Shown piece by piece: positions 26,920-36,685 of a stretch of DNA of 51,345 nt. A model generated the notes under the pieces. The model was not told the origin of the DNA and ran no database searches. It saw only the letters and a list, made by a program, of their open reading frames with translations. The position numbers and the translations under genes are program-made. The DNA lies in NCBI RefSeq assembly GCF_014697545.1, contig NZ_JACJSA010000032.1:1-51345 (forward strand), in the 5' to 3' direction. How positions within the stretch are numbered: position 1 is the first letter of the stretch; every line of letters begins with the position of its first letter. This DNA is from Oscillatoria sp. FACHB-1407. Lineage in GTDB: Bacteria; Cyanobacteriota; Cyanobacteriia; Elainellales; Elainellaceae.

Positions 26920-27287
26920 GTAAATTGGAAAGTTACCGTGATTTGGAGGTTTGGAAAGTATCAATGCAGTTAGCAAGGGAAGTTTATCAATCGACAGAAG
27001 GTATGCCGAAACATGAACTATATGGATTAACGTCTCAGATTCGTAGAGCAAGCGTTTCTATACCTGCAAATATTGCTGAGGGGTATGGACGAAATTACCG
27101 TAAGGAATACATCCAGTTTCTTGGTATTGCTAATGGAAGTCTCAAAGAACTGGAAACATTGCTTCTCCTGGCTCATGATTTGGATTACATTGACGATATT
27201 ACCAACTTAATGAGTTTGTGTGAAAGTGCAGGACGCCTACTCAATCGCCTTCGCCAAAGTCTTCAAAGATCTACAGGCAGTAATTAA
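26916..27287 (+). CDS. Four-helix bundle protein (23S rRNA intervening-sequence/IVP family)
   Basis: A 123-aa helical protein with the family hallmarks: SYRDLEVWKVSMQLAREVY at the N-terminus, LTSQIRRASVSIPANIAEGY, and FLGIANGSLKELETLLLLA. The family was first noticed in sequences inserted in 23S rRNA genes, but free-standing copies are common in cyanobacteria; molecular function is unknown. It sits between a histidine kinase and its response regulator. Oppositely oriented heptamer arrays lie at either side (26885-26919 and 27291-27357), as if it were inserted as a cassette. Its ATG lies in the left array, without a distinct Shine-Dalgarno. Confidence 0.85.
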   Translation: MGKLESYRDLEVWKVSMQLAREVYQSTEGMPKHELYGLTSQIRRASVSIPANIAEGYGRNYRKEYIQFLGIANGSLKELETLLLLAHDLDYIDDITNLMSLCESAGRLLNRLRQSLQRSTGSN

Positions 27288-27290
27288 ATC

Positions 27291-27357
27291 TCCACATCCT
27301 ACACCCCACATCCTACACCCCATGCCTCACACCCTACACCCTATACCCCACACCCCT
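27291..27357 (+). repeat. 7-bp tandem repeat (CCTACAC/CCCACAT-type), nine units
   Basis: Nine degenerate heptamers in register, the reverse complement of the family at 26885-26919. An ATG in unit five (27322) is the most plausible start of the response regulator, whose first 12 residues (MPHTLHPIPHTP) are therefore repeat-encoded. Confidence 0.85.
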
Positions 27358-27969
27358 ATTCAGGTTCTGATTGTTGATGATCACGCCATTGTTCGGCAGG
27401 GTTTAGCCGCAATGATTGAGAATGAACCGGATATGACGGTGGTAGGTCAAGCAGGGGATGGACTGGAAGCGATCGCCCTCTATCAACAGCTACAACCTGA
27501 TGTCACCTTGATGGACTTACAAATGCCGCAGATGAGTGGTGCTGATGCGACGTTAGCCATCTGTGCTGAATTTGCCCATGCTCGCATTATTATACTAACC
27601 ACGTATGATGGCGACGAGGATATTTATCGAGCATTACGTGCCGGAGCCAAGGGCTATTTACTCAAGGATGCCGAACCCGATGCACTGCTCAGTGCGATTC
27701 AGATCGTTCATAGTGGGCAACAATATATCCCTTCTGAAGTGGCTGCCAAGTTAGTGGAACGGATGAATATTCCAGAATTGAGCGATCGCGAACAAGAAGT
27801 TGTGCGTCAGATGGCGCTGGGTTTGAGTAATCATGATATTGGTGCGGCTTTGAATATTACCGAAAGTACGGTCAAGTTCCACATCAACCGAATTTTGAGC
27901 AAATTAGGCGTGAGCGATCGCACACAGGCGGTGATTACGGCACTGAAGCGGGGACTGGCTAAGTTGTGA
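27322..27969 (+). CDS. NarL/LuxR-family response regulator
   Basis: 216 aa from the ATG at 27322 inside the heptamer array. A further upstream in-frame start would overlap the IVP gene. Receiver domain: VDDHAIVRQG with Asp19/Asp20, phospho-acceptor Asp65 in DVTLMDLQMP, and Lys in YLLKDA. C-terminal LuxR-type HTH: LSDREQEVVRQMALGLSNHD and TESTVKFHINRILSKLGVSD. It is the natural partner of the HisKA_3 histidine kinase upstream. Confidence 0.9.
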   Translation: MPHTLHPIPHTPIQVLIVDDHAIVRQGLAAMIENEPDMTVVGQAGDGLEAIALYQQLQPDVTLMDLQMPQMSGADATLAICAEFAHARIIILTTYDGDEDIYRALRAGAKGYLLKDAEPDALLSAIQIVHSGQQYIPSEVAAKLVERMNIPELSDREQEVVRQMALGLSNHDIGAALNITESTVKFHINRILSKLGVSDRTQAVITALKRGLAKL

Positions 27970-28159
27970 CAGCGATGAGAACTGAACTTAAGTTCGGTTG
28001 AGATCTCGTTGCAGAGAGAGTGAGCGGCTGTTGTTTCATGCCCTTAAACACCCAACTTTGAGTTGACGACAAAACTGCATTCATTTCATAAGCTAAAGGC
28101 ATCCAAACAATGGAGGTGGCAGGAACCACAGACAGGAATCATGGTAATCATTTAATGCC

Positions 28160-28759
28160 GTGAAAACTCCCTTTGCTCGTATGTCCGATGATCTGATGAA
28201 TCAAAATAGTCATCTTAATCAACTCCTGGTTCTACCCTCACAACGGGATCACTACCAGGGAGTGCTCAATGCCTCAATCGTACTGGTGGAGTATGGAAAT
28301 TACCAATGCCCTCAATGTAGAGAAGTCCATCAGTTGATTCAGGAAATTCAGCAACATTTTAGTTCTGAGTTTCCTGAGGAGAATTGGCTCTGTGTTGTGT
28401 TTCGTCACTTTATTGATGAGCATTTAGCCTATCCTCAAGTTCAAAAAGCAGCAGAGGTGGCGGAAGCAGCCGCAGCGCAAGGTCAATTTTGGCAAATGCA
28501 CGATATGCTGTTCACCCATCAAGAAGCATTGGACGACGGCTATCTTGTCGAGTATGCCAATCGTCTAGGACTCGATATTTCCCAGTTTTTGCAAGATCTA
28601 TCTAAACAAGTACATATCGATCGGATCAATCAAGATATTCAAAGCGGAATACAAAGTGGAGTGACGATTGCTCCAGCTTTGTTTATTAATGGAATTCGGT
28701 ATCGCGATCGCTGGAATGTTGAACAGTTAATGGCAGCTATCACTACTGCAAGCTATTAG
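28160..28759 (+). CDS. DsbA-like thioredoxin-fold protein
   Basis: 199 aa from a GTG at 28160; an ATG at 28181 is an alternative. Redox motif CPQC (Cys50, Cys53) in YGNYQCPQC, helical insertion (KAAEVAEAAAAQGQFWQMHD) and the cis-Pro loop TIAPALFING. No signal peptide is seen, so it probably works in the cytosol, unlike classical DsbA. It resembles the Thioredoxin_4/FrnE-like group. It precedes the GMC oxidoreductase by 105 bp. Confidence 0.85.
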   Translation: MKTPFARMSDDLMNQNSHLNQLLVLPSQRDHYQGVLNASIVLVEYGNYQCPQCREVHQLIQEIQQHFSSEFPEENWLCVVFRHFIDEHLAYPQVQKAAEVAEAAAAQGQFWQMHDMLFTHQEALDDGYLVEYANRLGLDISQFLQDLSKQVHIDRINQDIQSGIQSGVTIAPALFINGIRYRDRWNVEQLMAAITTASY

Positions 28760-28864
28760 GCTTTCTGTTTCTCAACCTTTCTACTGAAATTGCAGATGCA
28801 ATTTTGAGTTCATCATTTTCTTCTAATTACGTTTCTCATTGCAAACAACAGAGAAAGAGAATTT

Positions 28865-30436
28865 ATGACTCACTATGACTACATTGTGATTGGTGCAGGT
28901 TCGGCAGGCTGCGTTGTCGCCAACCGTCTGACTCAAGACAGTAACACAACCGTTTTACTCCTCGAAGCAGGTAACCCTGATACAAAGCCAGAGATTCACA
29001 TTCCAGGAGAATGCCTCAGTCTACTAGGCTCTGAGGTGGACTGGGGCTATTTCTCTGAACCCGAACCCTACTTGGATAACCGCAAAATCTTTTGTCCACG
29101 CGGCAAAGTCTTGGGGGGCAGCAGTTCGATTAATATCATGATTTATATGCGGGGCAATCCTCATGATTATGACCACTGGCAGTCATTGGGGAATCCCGGT
29201 TGGAGTTATCAAGATGTGTTGCCCTACTTCAAGAAATCGGAACACCAGCAGCGCGGCGCGTCTGAATTTCACGGAGTTGATGGGGAGTTGAGTGTCACCG
29301 ATCCGATCGCGCCTACTGTGGTATCTCAACGCTTTGTAGACGCAGCGATCGCACTCGGATATGACCACAATCCTGATGTCAATGGCATGCAGCAGGAAGG
29401 GGCAGGACTTTATCAGTTGACGATCAAAGATGGTAAACGGCACAGTGCTGCGGCTGCTTTTCTCGTACCCATTCTCGATCGCCCCAATTTAACGGTAATG
29501 ACAGGGGCATTGGTGACTCGCTTGTTATTTAAGGGAACTTGCACTGTTGGGGTGGAGTACCTGCATGAGGGCACACTGCACGAGGTCAAAGTCAACCGGG
29601 AAGTGATTTTAAGTGCTGGCGTGTTCGATTCGCCCAAGCTGCTGATGCTGTCTGGTATTGGAGATGCAGAACACCTGAAAGCGATGGGAATTCCGATCGT
29701 GGCTGATTTGCCGGGCGTTGGACAAAACCTCCAAGATCACCCTGTTGTGTCTGTAGCACACGAGGCAACTCAGGATTTACACCCAGCAAGCACCAGTAGC
29801 ATCGGTGAAGCTAACTTGTTTTTGCATACTGAAGGAAATCTAGATGCTGCACCAGATTTACAATTTCTCTTTGGTCCCGTTGTGTTGGTGCCGCCTGGTT
29901 ATACCCACTCTGGTTTAGGATTCACAAGTTTCGTTTGTTTGACTCATCCCCACAATATTGGCAGTGTCAGTTTGCGATCGCCCGATCCCAAAGACCCACC
30001 AATGATTCAAGTGAACTTTCTTCAAAGTGAAGCGGATGTGCAAAAGCTGGTTATCGGGATTAAATTACTCCGTAACTTGTTCGATGCCAGTGCTTTGGAT
30101 GAGTTTCGCGGTAAGGAAATCGCTCCGGGTGCCGACAAACAGAGTAATGCAGCACTCGTTGCTTACGTCCGGGAGACTTGCAGTACAGTGTGGCATCCGG
30201 TCGGCACTTGCAAAATGGGCACTGACCCAATGGCAGTTGTAGACTCCGAACTGCGGGTGCACGGAATTGAGGGGTTGCGTGTCGTGGATGCCTCCATCAT
30301 GCCAACGATTACCACAGGCAATACGAACGCACCCACCATCATGATCGGTGAGAAGGCAGCAGATTTTATTAGAGCAGGTCGCACAGCGAAAACAGTTCTC
30401 AGCAATGCCCAAAATCCGGCATATTCAGCTATTTAG
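28865..30436 (+). CDS. GMC-family FAD oxidoreductase (choline dehydrogenase-like)
   Basis: 523 aa. N-terminal FAD-binding VIGAGSAGCVVANRL and LLLEAG, GMC signature 1 (RGKVLGGSSSINIMIYMRG), signature 2 (GVFDSPKLLMLSGIGD) and the C-terminal active-site region with WHPVGTCKMG (His) and GNTNAPTIMIGEKAAD (Asn). Oxidises an alcohol or aldehyde; the substrate cannot be told from sequence. It heads a run of single-strand genes for small-molecule redox and hydrolysis. Confidence 0.9.
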   Translation: MTHYDYIVIGAGSAGCVVANRLTQDSNTTVLLLEAGNPDTKPEIHIPGECLSLLGSEVDWGYFSEPEPYLDNRKIFCPRGKVLGGSSSINIMIYMRGNPHDYDHWQSLGNPGWSYQDVLPYFKKSEHQQRGASEFHGVDGELSVTDPIAPTVVSQRFVDAAIALGYDHNPDVNGMQQEGAGLYQLTIKDGKRHSAAAAFLVPILDRPNLTVMTGALVTRLLFKGTCTVGVEYLHEGTLHEVKVNREVILSAGVFDSPKLLMLSGIGDAEHLKAMGIPIVADLPGVGQNLQDHPVVSVAHEATQDLHPASTSSIGEANLFLHTEGNLDAAPDLQFLFGPVVLVPPGYTHSGLGFTSFVCLTHPHNIGSVSLRSPDPKDPPMIQVNFLQSEADVQKLVIGIKLLRNLFDASALDEFRGKEIAPGADKQSNAALVAYVRETCSTVWHPVGTCKMGTDPMAVVDSELRVHGIEGLRVVDASIMPTITTGNTNAPTIMIGEKAADFIRAGRTAKTVLSNAQNPAYSAI

Positions 30437-30538
30437 AATGGCGATCGTCTTTAACCAAGCGCAGGTCATCACGCCCGTCGAGGGTTTGTCGGTCGATATC
30501 AGGCAAACAGAACACTCGTCTTCTGTAAGGAATACACA

Positions 30539-31486
30539 ATGGCACTCATTACAACACCATTCGGACGGCATTCCACCGCTGCTGAGGTAGTAAAAGGAAT
30601 TGATCTTTCTGGCAAACGGGCGATCGTCACGGGAGCCGCATCGGGCATCGGCATAGAAACCGTGCGGGCACTGGCTCAAACTGGAGCGATCGTCACGCTA
30701 GCGGTGCGTAATACCGATGCTGGAGCACAAGTCGCGGCTGACATTACGGCTACTACTGGAAACCAGAATATTCATGTTGTTCCGCTCGATTTAAGCGATC
30801 GCAACTCGATCGCCAACTTCACCGCTGCCTGGAATGAACCGCTACACATTCTCGTCAACAATGCAGGCGTCATGGCCCTGCCCGAGCAGCGCACACCCGA
30901 AGGTTGGGAGATGCAGTTTGCCACCAACTATCTGGGGCACTTTGCCCTGGTACTCGGACTACACGACGCTCTCGCGGCGGATGGTGCTGCCCGTATCGTC
31001 TCGGTTAGTTCTAGTGCGCATCTGATGTCACCCATTGTGTTCGATGATATTCACTTTATGTTCCGTCCGTATGATCCGTGGCTGGCATATGGACAATCTA
31101 AAACCGCCAATATTCTCTTTGCTGTGGGGGCTACTGCACGCTGGTTTAACGATGGTATTACGGCTAATGCCTTAATGCCTGGTGCGATCGCCACGAACCT
31201 CCAACGTCATACGGGCGGTCTTAAAATGCCGCCTGAGCGGCAGAAGACAATCGCGCAGGGTGCGGCAACATCTGTCCTGCTGGCAACTTCTCCGCTCCTG
31301 GAGGGCATTGGCGGACGCTATTTCGAGGACTGCAATGAAGCTGCGATCGTCACCAGCGGGAACGGCTATATGAGTGGCGTTGCTCCCTACGCCCTGAATC
31401 TAGACAACGCCGATCGGCTCTGGGATAGCTCACAGAAAATATTTTCAGATTGCACAACGCCCCTTGAAACCGAGGCTATTACTTAA
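30539..31486 (+). CDS. SDR-family oxidoreductase (retinol dehydrogenase/WWOX-like)
   Basis: 315 aa. TGAASGIG, NNAGVMALPE, SVSSSAHL and YGQSKTAN (Tyr/Lys) place it among the retinol-dehydrogenase-like SDRs, which have an extended N-terminus and act on NADP-linked carbonyl substrates. GGAATACACAATG gives a moderate ribosome site. It is followed after 14 bp by the SnoaL-like gene, suggesting cotranscription. Confidence 0.85.
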   Translation: MALITTPFGRHSTAAEVVKGIDLSGKRAIVTGAASGIGIETVRALAQTGAIVTLAVRNTDAGAQVAADITATTGNQNIHVVPLDLSDRNSIANFTAAWNEPLHILVNNAGVMALPEQRTPEGWEMQFATNYLGHFALVLGLHDALAADGAARIVSVSSSAHLMSPIVFDDIHFMFRPYDPWLAYGQSKTANILFAVGATARWFNDGITANALMPGAIATNLQRHTGGLKMPPERQKTIAQGAATSVLLATSPLLEGIGGRYFEDCNEAAIVTSGNGYMSGVAPYALNLDNADRLWDSSQKIFSDCTTPLETEAIT

Positions 31487-31500
31487 AAGGAACCAAAATT

Positions 31501-32034
31501 ATGACTTCACGAACAGCTCAAACCACCACTTTTTCTGACGAATCGGCAATCCGTGCTTTCCTTCGCCAGATGATTGATGCCTGGAATCAAGGTAGCGGCA
31601 AAGGCTTTGCTGCCCCGTTCAGCGAAACTGCCGATTTTCTCACGTTCGAGGGCACGCACCTTAAAGGTCGAAAAGAAATCGCTGCATTTCATCAGCAAGC
31701 ATTCGACACGGTTGTCAAAGGAACACGTCTGGAGGGTGAGGTGAATTTCGTCCGCTTTGTGAACTCACAACTCGCGCTCATGCACGTTGTGATCAGAGTA
31801 ATGCTGGCCGGACAAACCGAAACTTCACCGTCACGAGATTCGCTACCGCTCTACGTCGTAACGAAAAGTGACGAAGGCTGGCAGATCGAAGGGTTACTCA
31901 ATACCCGGAAGTTAACGCTAGAACGTCAATTCTTCTTAGACGACTTTGACTCACTGAGCGCAGAAGCTCAATGTCAAGTAACCGACTTCGTTGCAGATCT
32001 CAAGCGGCAGCAAGCAGATCTAGCACCGATTTAG
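31501..32034 (+). CDS. SgcJ/EcaC-like NTF2-fold protein
   Basis: 177 aa. The N-terminal SnoaL/NTF2-like domain (AIRAFLRQMIDAWNQGSGKG, FAAPFSETADFLTFEG, LKGRKEIAAFHQQAF) is typical of the SgcJ/EcaC/oxidoreductase-associated family. The C-terminal helix (LSAEAQCQVTDFVADLKRQQ) is an add-on. AAGGA lies upstream of the ATG. Role unknown; such proteins often sit beside SDR or monooxygenase genes. Confidence 0.8.
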   Translation: MTSRTAQTTTFSDESAIRAFLRQMIDAWNQGSGKGFAAPFSETADFLTFEGTHLKGRKEIAAFHQQAFDTVVKGTRLEGEVNFVRFVNSQLALMHVVIRVMLAGQTETSPSRDSLPLYVVTKSDEGWQIEGLLNTRKLTLERQFFLDDFDSLSAEAQCQVTDFVADLKRQQADLAPI

Positions 32035-32060
32035 AGCTGTCCAAATCTTTGGAGCTGAAC

Positions 32061-32705
32061 ATGAAAATAATTTCTGTCAATGTTGGATTACCTCGCGAAG
32101 TGACCTGGAAAGGGAGAACCGTTAGTACTGGAATTTTCAAAGAACCAGTCACAGATCGAGTCATGGTGCGATCGCTAAACCTGGATGAAGATGGACAGGC
32201 AGATCTCACCGTTCATGGCGGAGTTGACAAAGCTGTATATGCTTATCCGTTTGAGCATTACGACTACTGGCGCACTGAATTGCCTGACACGGACTTAACA
32301 ATGGGCAATTTTGGTGAAAATTTCACCACTACTGGGCTGAAAGAAGAGGACTTGAATATTGGCGATTGCTTCCAAATCGGCAGTGTGGAACTCATGGTGA
32401 CACAGCCGCGAATGCCCTGCTACAAACTTGGGATTCGCTTTGGGCGAGCGGATATGGTGAAACGCTTTCTCGCCAGCCGTCGCACCGGATTTTACTTCCG
32501 TGTTTTGCAAGAGGGCGAAGTCGTCGCCGGAGACACTCTAGCGCTAGTGAGCCGGGATGAGAACAATATCACAGTTGCTGATATCACTCAGTTGTATACC
32601 CGTGAGAAAAACGATCCAGAGTTATTGCAACGTGCGACTCAATTAGAAGCATTACCTGAAAGTTGGCGCGACTACTTCCAAGAGCAGGTTCGTCGTGTGA
32701 GATAG
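32061..32705 (+). CDS. MOSC-domain protein (YiiM-like)
   Basis: 214 aa from the ATG at 32061 with GGAG six bases upstream. MOSC motifs: GQADLTVHGGVDKAVYAYP, NFGENFTTTGLKEEDLNIGD and QPRMPCYKLGIRFG with the conserved Cys that binds molybdenum cofactor in related enzymes. The YiiM/YuaD group reduces N-hydroxylated bases. The 3-alpha C-terminal extension (DITQLYTREKNDPELLQRA) is present. Confidence 0.85.
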   Translation: MKIISVNVGLPREVTWKGRTVSTGIFKEPVTDRVMVRSLNLDEDGQADLTVHGGVDKAVYAYPFEHYDYWRTELPDTDLTMGNFGENFTTTGLKEEDLNIGDCFQIGSVELMVTQPRMPCYKLGIRFGRADMVKRFLASRRTGFYFRVLQEGEVVAGDTLALVSRDENNITVADITQLYTREKNDPELLQRATQLEALPESWRDYFQEQVRRVR

Positions 32706-32762
32706 ATCAGCCTGCTGTTAAACAGCACCATTGGACTTTATACACTGACAAGGAGTAATCCC

Positions 32763-33632
32763 ATGACGACATATCGCACCGTTTCGATTGATGGTTTAGA
32801 CATCTTCTACCGTGAAGCGGGTTCTCGTGATAATCCAACGATTCTGCTGTTACACGGCTTTCCAACGTCGTCTCACATGTTCCGCAATCTCATACCCGCA
32901 CTTGCAGATAAATTCCATCTCATTGCTCCCGACTATCCAGGTTACGGCAACAGTTCGATGCCAACTGTGAATGAATTTGACTACACGTTTGACCATCTAA
33001 CTGAGATTGTAGAGAAGTTTATTGACGCGATCGATCTGAAAAAATACAGTCTTTATGTCATGGATTACGGCGCACCCATTGGCTACCGCATTGCAGCAAA
33101 ATATCCAGAGCGAGTGCAATCTTTGATTGTGCAAAACGGCAATGCTTATGAGGAAGGTCTGCGCGAATTTTGGGAGCCGATCAAGGCATACTGGCAGGAG
33201 CGATCGCCTGAGAATGTAGAGAAACTCAAATATCTTGTCACCCTGGAAGCGACAAAATGGCAATACACCAACGGGGTTCGCAATCCTGAAGCGATCAGTC
33301 CGGATACCTGGACGATTGATCAACATTTTCTCGATCGCCCCGGTAATGGTGAGATTCAACTGGCGCTATTGTACAGCTACGGCACGAATCCACCGCTCTA
33401 TCCCCAATGGCAAGAGTATTTCCGCAAATATCAGCCACCGACTCTGATTGTCTGGGGCAAGAATGACTACATTTTCCCTGCTGAAGGTGCTTATTCCTAC
33501 CAGCGCGACCTGAAAGACGTTGAGTTCCATTTACTCGATACAGGACATTTTGCACTGGAGGAAGAGGGAGAGGCGATCGCAAATTACATCACTCAATTTC
33601 TCGCGTCACGACTGCAACCTATTCTTGCCTAA
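32763..33632 (+). CDS. Alpha/beta hydrolase (haloalkane dehalogenase/epoxide hydrolase-like)
   Basis: 289 aa. HGFPTSS oxyanion loop (31-37), nucleophile Asp101 in VMDYGAPIG, and catalytic His262 in [11 protein letters not shown]. An Asp nucleophile points to the haloalkane dehalogenase/epoxide hydrolase branch rather than esterases. AAGGAG lies upstream (GACAAGGAGTAATCCCATG). Confidence 0.8.
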   Translation: MTTYRTVSIDGLDIFYREAGSRDNPTILLLHGFPTSSHMFRNLIPALADKFHLIAPDYPGYGNSSMPTVNEFDYTFDHLTEIVEKFIDAIDLKKYSLYVMDYGAPIGYRIAAKYPERVQSLIVQNGNAYEEGLREFWEPIKAYWQERSPENVEKLKYLVTLEATKWQYTNGVRNPEAISPDTWTIDQHFLDRPGNGEIQLALLYSYGTNPPLYPQWQEYFRKYQPPTLIVWGKNDYIFPAEGAYSYQRDLKDVEFHLLDTGHFALEEEGEAIANYITQFLASRLQPILA

Positions 33633-33718
33633 TCAACCACTAATGAACACTGCCAAGTTCATTGGCTTAACAGTGATATTTCAACCCATTATTCACTACT
33701 TATCCCAAGGAGAACATC

Positions 33719-34714
33719 ATGGTTGCTCAAATCAATTCACCAGCAGTAAACGTTTTAGAAGTCGCAGATGATCCGCGTCTTTCCAGAGAAACGAAGGAAT
33801 TTTTAAACGTGTTGAATTCAGGGGGTGTGGCTTTAGAAACCTTATCTCCACTCGAAGCGCGTCAAGTCCTTGTGGATGGACAGGCTTCCGTGACCGTCGA
33901 TCTTTCTGGCATTGAGGAGTCTGAGAAGACGATTACTGCTGACGGTTACACAATTACGCTCAACATCGTGCGTCCTGAAGGAGTTCAAGGTATCTTACCC
34001 GTTTTCATCTTTATTCATGGTGGTGGTTGGGTATTGGGTGATTACCCAACCCATAAGCGAATGGTTCGCGATCTCGTTGTGCTTTCAGGATTTGCGGCTG
34101 TCTTTGTCAACTACACTCGCACGCCAGATGCTCAGTATCCTCAAGCGATTAATGAGATTTATGCTGCGACCAAATGGGTTGCCGAGCATGGTAATGAGAT
34201 TGGAGTTGACGGCAAAAATCTGGCAGTTGTCGGCAACAGTGTCGGCGGCAACATGTTAACGGTTACTACATTAATGGCAAAAGAAAAGGGAGCTCCGCAC
34301 ATCAAGCTGCAAATCCTGCTCTGGCCCATTGTAGACGCTGATTTTGAAACGAATTCCTATCACCAGTTCGGTGACAAACGTTTTCTGACCGTACCGACGA
34401 TGAAGTGGATGTATGACATGTACATCGCTGATCCAGAGAAACGCAAAGACATCTATGCCTCTCCCCTGCGGGCGACTGTTGAGCAACTGAAAGGCTTACC
34501 TCCAGCGTTAGTCGTAGTTGCAGAAAGCGATATTTTACACGACGAAGGCACAGCCTATGGGCGCAAGCTCGATGAAGCCGGAGTAGATGTGACGCTCGTG
34601 CAATACGACGGCATGATTCACGACTTTGGATTGCTGAATGGTTTAGCTGAGCTTCCAGCAGTTCGATCGCTTTTCGTTCAAGCTGCCGCTGAATTGAAGA
34701 AACATCTGCAATAG
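33719..34714 (+). CDS. Alpha/beta hydrolase of the hormone-sensitive-lipase family
   Basis: 331 aa. HGGGW oxyanion motif (100-104), nucleophile Ser174 in GNSVGGN, Asp in ESDILHDEG and His in GMIHDFG. The usual length for the HSL esterase family (about 310-330) is met. AAGGAG upstream of the ATG. Likely a carboxylesterase; substrate unknown. Confidence 0.85.
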   Translation: MVAQINSPAVNVLEVADDPRLSRETKEFLNVLNSGGVALETLSPLEARQVLVDGQASVTVDLSGIEESEKTITADGYTITLNIVRPEGVQGILPVFIFIHGGGWVLGDYPTHKRMVRDLVVLSGFAAVFVNYTRTPDAQYPQAINEIYAATKWVAEHGNEIGVDGKNLAVVGNSVGGNMLTVTTLMAKEKGAPHIKLQILLWPIVDADFETNSYHQFGDKRFLTVPTMKWMYDMYIADPEKRKDIYASPLRATVEQLKGLPPALVVVAESDILHDEGTAYGRKLDEAGVDVTLVQYDGMIHDFGLLNGLAELPAVRSLFVQAAAELKKHLQ

Positions 34715-34726
34715 AAGTTGACCGCT

Positions 34727-35116
34727 ATGGACAATCACATCCCAAGTGCCAAGGATATTGTCGGTCCATCTCCACTGATTGCGATCGCAAACGAACCACC
34801 TGCCAAGCTGATTGTCGATCCGCCACTTTCCGAACCTCTGTCTCAAGGTCGCGTCTTCATCCAGTATCGGACGGAGAACCTGCGAGTATTGCCCGTGTTT
34901 GGTAAAGGTGCCCTTGATGTATCGCCGCGCGTTGGTCATATCCACATTACGGTTGATGACGCGCCCTGGCACTTTGTTGATACCAGCGGCGAAACGATTA
35001 TCCTGGTCGGACTGGAACCTGGTTTACACAAGGTGTTCATCGAACTAGCCGACCCCACGCACAATGTAATCACTAGCGAAACCGTGATGTTCACGGTACC
35101 CGATTTGAGGCGATGA
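34727..35116 (+). CDS. DUF6130-like small protein
   Basis: 129 aa from the ATG at 34727; a TTG at 34718 is also in frame. It begins just after the hydrolase stop. The body is a beta-rich domain with conserved VGHIHITVDDAPWHFVDTSG and GLEPGLHKVFIELADPTH. I associate this pattern with DUF6130. No signal peptide, function unknown. The His/Asp/Trp-rich centre suggests a possible metal or ligand site. Confidence 0.65.
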   Translation: MDNHIPSAKDIVGPSPLIAIANEPPAKLIVDPPLSEPLSQGRVFIQYRTENLRVLPVFGKGALDVSPRVGHIHITVDDAPWHFVDTSGETIILVGLEPGLHKVFIELADPTHNVITSETVMFTVPDLRR

Positions 35117-35147
35117 ATCAGCGTTCATCAAATAAGGATTTACCATC

Positions 35148-35897
35148 ATGCAAAAACTAGAAGGAAAGGTCGCTCTTGTTACGGGTGGCACGAGTGGCAT
35201 TGGTCTGGCTACTGCCAAACGCTTTGTTGCCGAAGGCGCGTATGTTTTTATCACGGGTCGTCGCCAGCCTGAACTCGATGCTGCCATAAGAGAGATTGAA
35301 AAAAACGTCACGGGCATTCAAAGTGATGTTTCCAATCTGGAAGACCTCGATCGCCTCTTTGCCACAATCGAGCAGAAGCAAGGAAATCTCGATGTGATCT
35401 TTGCCAATGCTGGCAGTGGAGAAATTGCTCCGCTCGGAGCCATCACCGAAGAACACTTTGATAAAACATTCAACACAAACGTCAAAGGTCTGCTATTCAC
35501 TGTGCAGAAGGCATTACCGCTGCTGCCAGAGAGTGCTTCTATCATTTTGAACGCCTCCACTGCTTCTACCGTGGGTACTTCAGCTTTCAGCGTTTATAGT
35601 GCCACCAAAGCCGCTGTGCGATCGTTTGCCCGGAATTGGACACTCGACCTGAAAGAGCGCAAGATTCGGGTGAATGCCATTAGCCCTGGTGTGGTTCCAA
35701 CTCCCGGGTACGATCACCTGGGATTAAGTGATGAGCAGGTGCAGGAGTTCATAGATAGCCAAGCTGCCAACATCCCTTTAGGACGAGTCGGCACACCCGA
35801 TGAGATAGCCAAGGCTGTTGTTTTTCTCGCATCAGACGATAGCAGCTTTGTGAACGGCATCGAACTGTTTGTTGATGGCGGTATGGCACAGATTTGA
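35148..35897 (+). CDS. SDR-family oxidoreductase (glucose 1-dehydrogenase-like)
   Basis: 249 aa. [20 protein letters not shown] (variant of NNAG), NASTAS and [11 protein letters not shown] active-site motif, with the C-terminal [20 protein letters not shown] typical of FabG/glucose-dehydrogenase-like SDRs. Spaced 31 bp from the DUF6130 gene. Confidence 0.88.
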   Translation: MQKLEGKVALVTGGTSGIGLATAKRFVAEGAYVFITGRRQPELDAAIREIEKNVTGIQSDVSNLEDLDRLFATIEQKQGNLDVIFANAGSGEIAPLGAITEEHFDKTFNTNVKGLLFTVQKALPLLPESASIILNASTASTVGTSAFSVYSATKAAVRSFARNWTLDLKERKIRVNAISPGVVPTPGYDHLGLSDEQVQEFIDSQAANIPLGRVGTPDEIAKAVVFLASDDSSFVNGIELFVDGGMAQI

Positions 35898-35947
35898 GGT
35901 GCCCGAAAGGCGATCGCAAAGAGCAATTAACAACCAAGAGAAAAACA

Positions 35948-36594
35948 ATGAAGATCAACAAGAATGACACCGCAGTCGTCATTATCGATCCACAGAATGA
36001 TGTTCTGAACGAAAAGGGGTTTCCTGGCACTTGGTCAGTAACAGTGTTAAGGAGAATAGAACCGTTGAGAACATCGAGCATATCTTCAAAGCCGCGAAGC
36101 AGCATGGATTTGAGGTTTTTATCTCCCCCCACTATTACTACCCCACCGACTATGGATGGAACTTTGCCGGAACCGTAGAGCGCATGATGTTGGAGTCCAG
36201 AGAGTTCGATCGCAAGGGTGCGTTGAGCCTGGATGGTTTCTTAAGATCGGGCGCAGACTGGCTCGATCGCTACAAGCCTTTCATTGAGGACGGCAAGACG
36301 ATTGTGGTTAGTCCCCATAAAGCGTATGGACCGCAAAGCAATGACCTCGTTTTGCAACTGCGGAAGCGCAACATCAGCAAAGTTATTCTGCTGGGGATGT
36401 TAGCCAATATTTGTGTGGAAGCTCACCTGCGCGACTTGATCGAACAGGGATTTGAGGTACTCATCGTTAAGGATGCTACGGCTGCTCCGCAACATCCAGA
36501 TCTGGGCGATGGCTACAAGGCAGCACTGATCAATTTCGGATATCTTGCCAATGCTGTCTTGTCTACGAATGAAGCTGTAAAAGCGATGGCGTAA
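35948..36594 (+). pseudogene. Isochorismatase-family cysteine hydrolase with a frameshift
   Basis: The first frame starts at the ATG at 35948 and gives MKINKNDTAVVIIDPQNDVL, with the catalytic Asp (IDPQND) of the family. It loses homology after about position 36020. The -1 frame then continues LVSNSVKENRTVENIEHIF to the end, with HYYYPTDYGW and LLGMLANICVEAHLRDL containing the catalytic Cys. The break falls at a run AAAAGGGGTTT (36013-36023), consistent with a 1-base loss. It may be a true null allele or a sequencing error. Intact, the protein would be about 215 aa. Confidence 0.8.
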
Positions 36595-36685
36595 CGCTAA
36601 ATCTAGGTACTCCATCTCATTGTGAATGGATCGAGAACTGAGCAGAACATCGTCTTTAACCACATAATGCTCTCTAGAAAAAACT

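Noticed and set aside
36013-36023. Programmed frameshift in the isochorismatase gene
   Set aside because: GGGTTTC fits the heptamer pattern only in the wrong frame, and this enzyme family is not known to use recoding.
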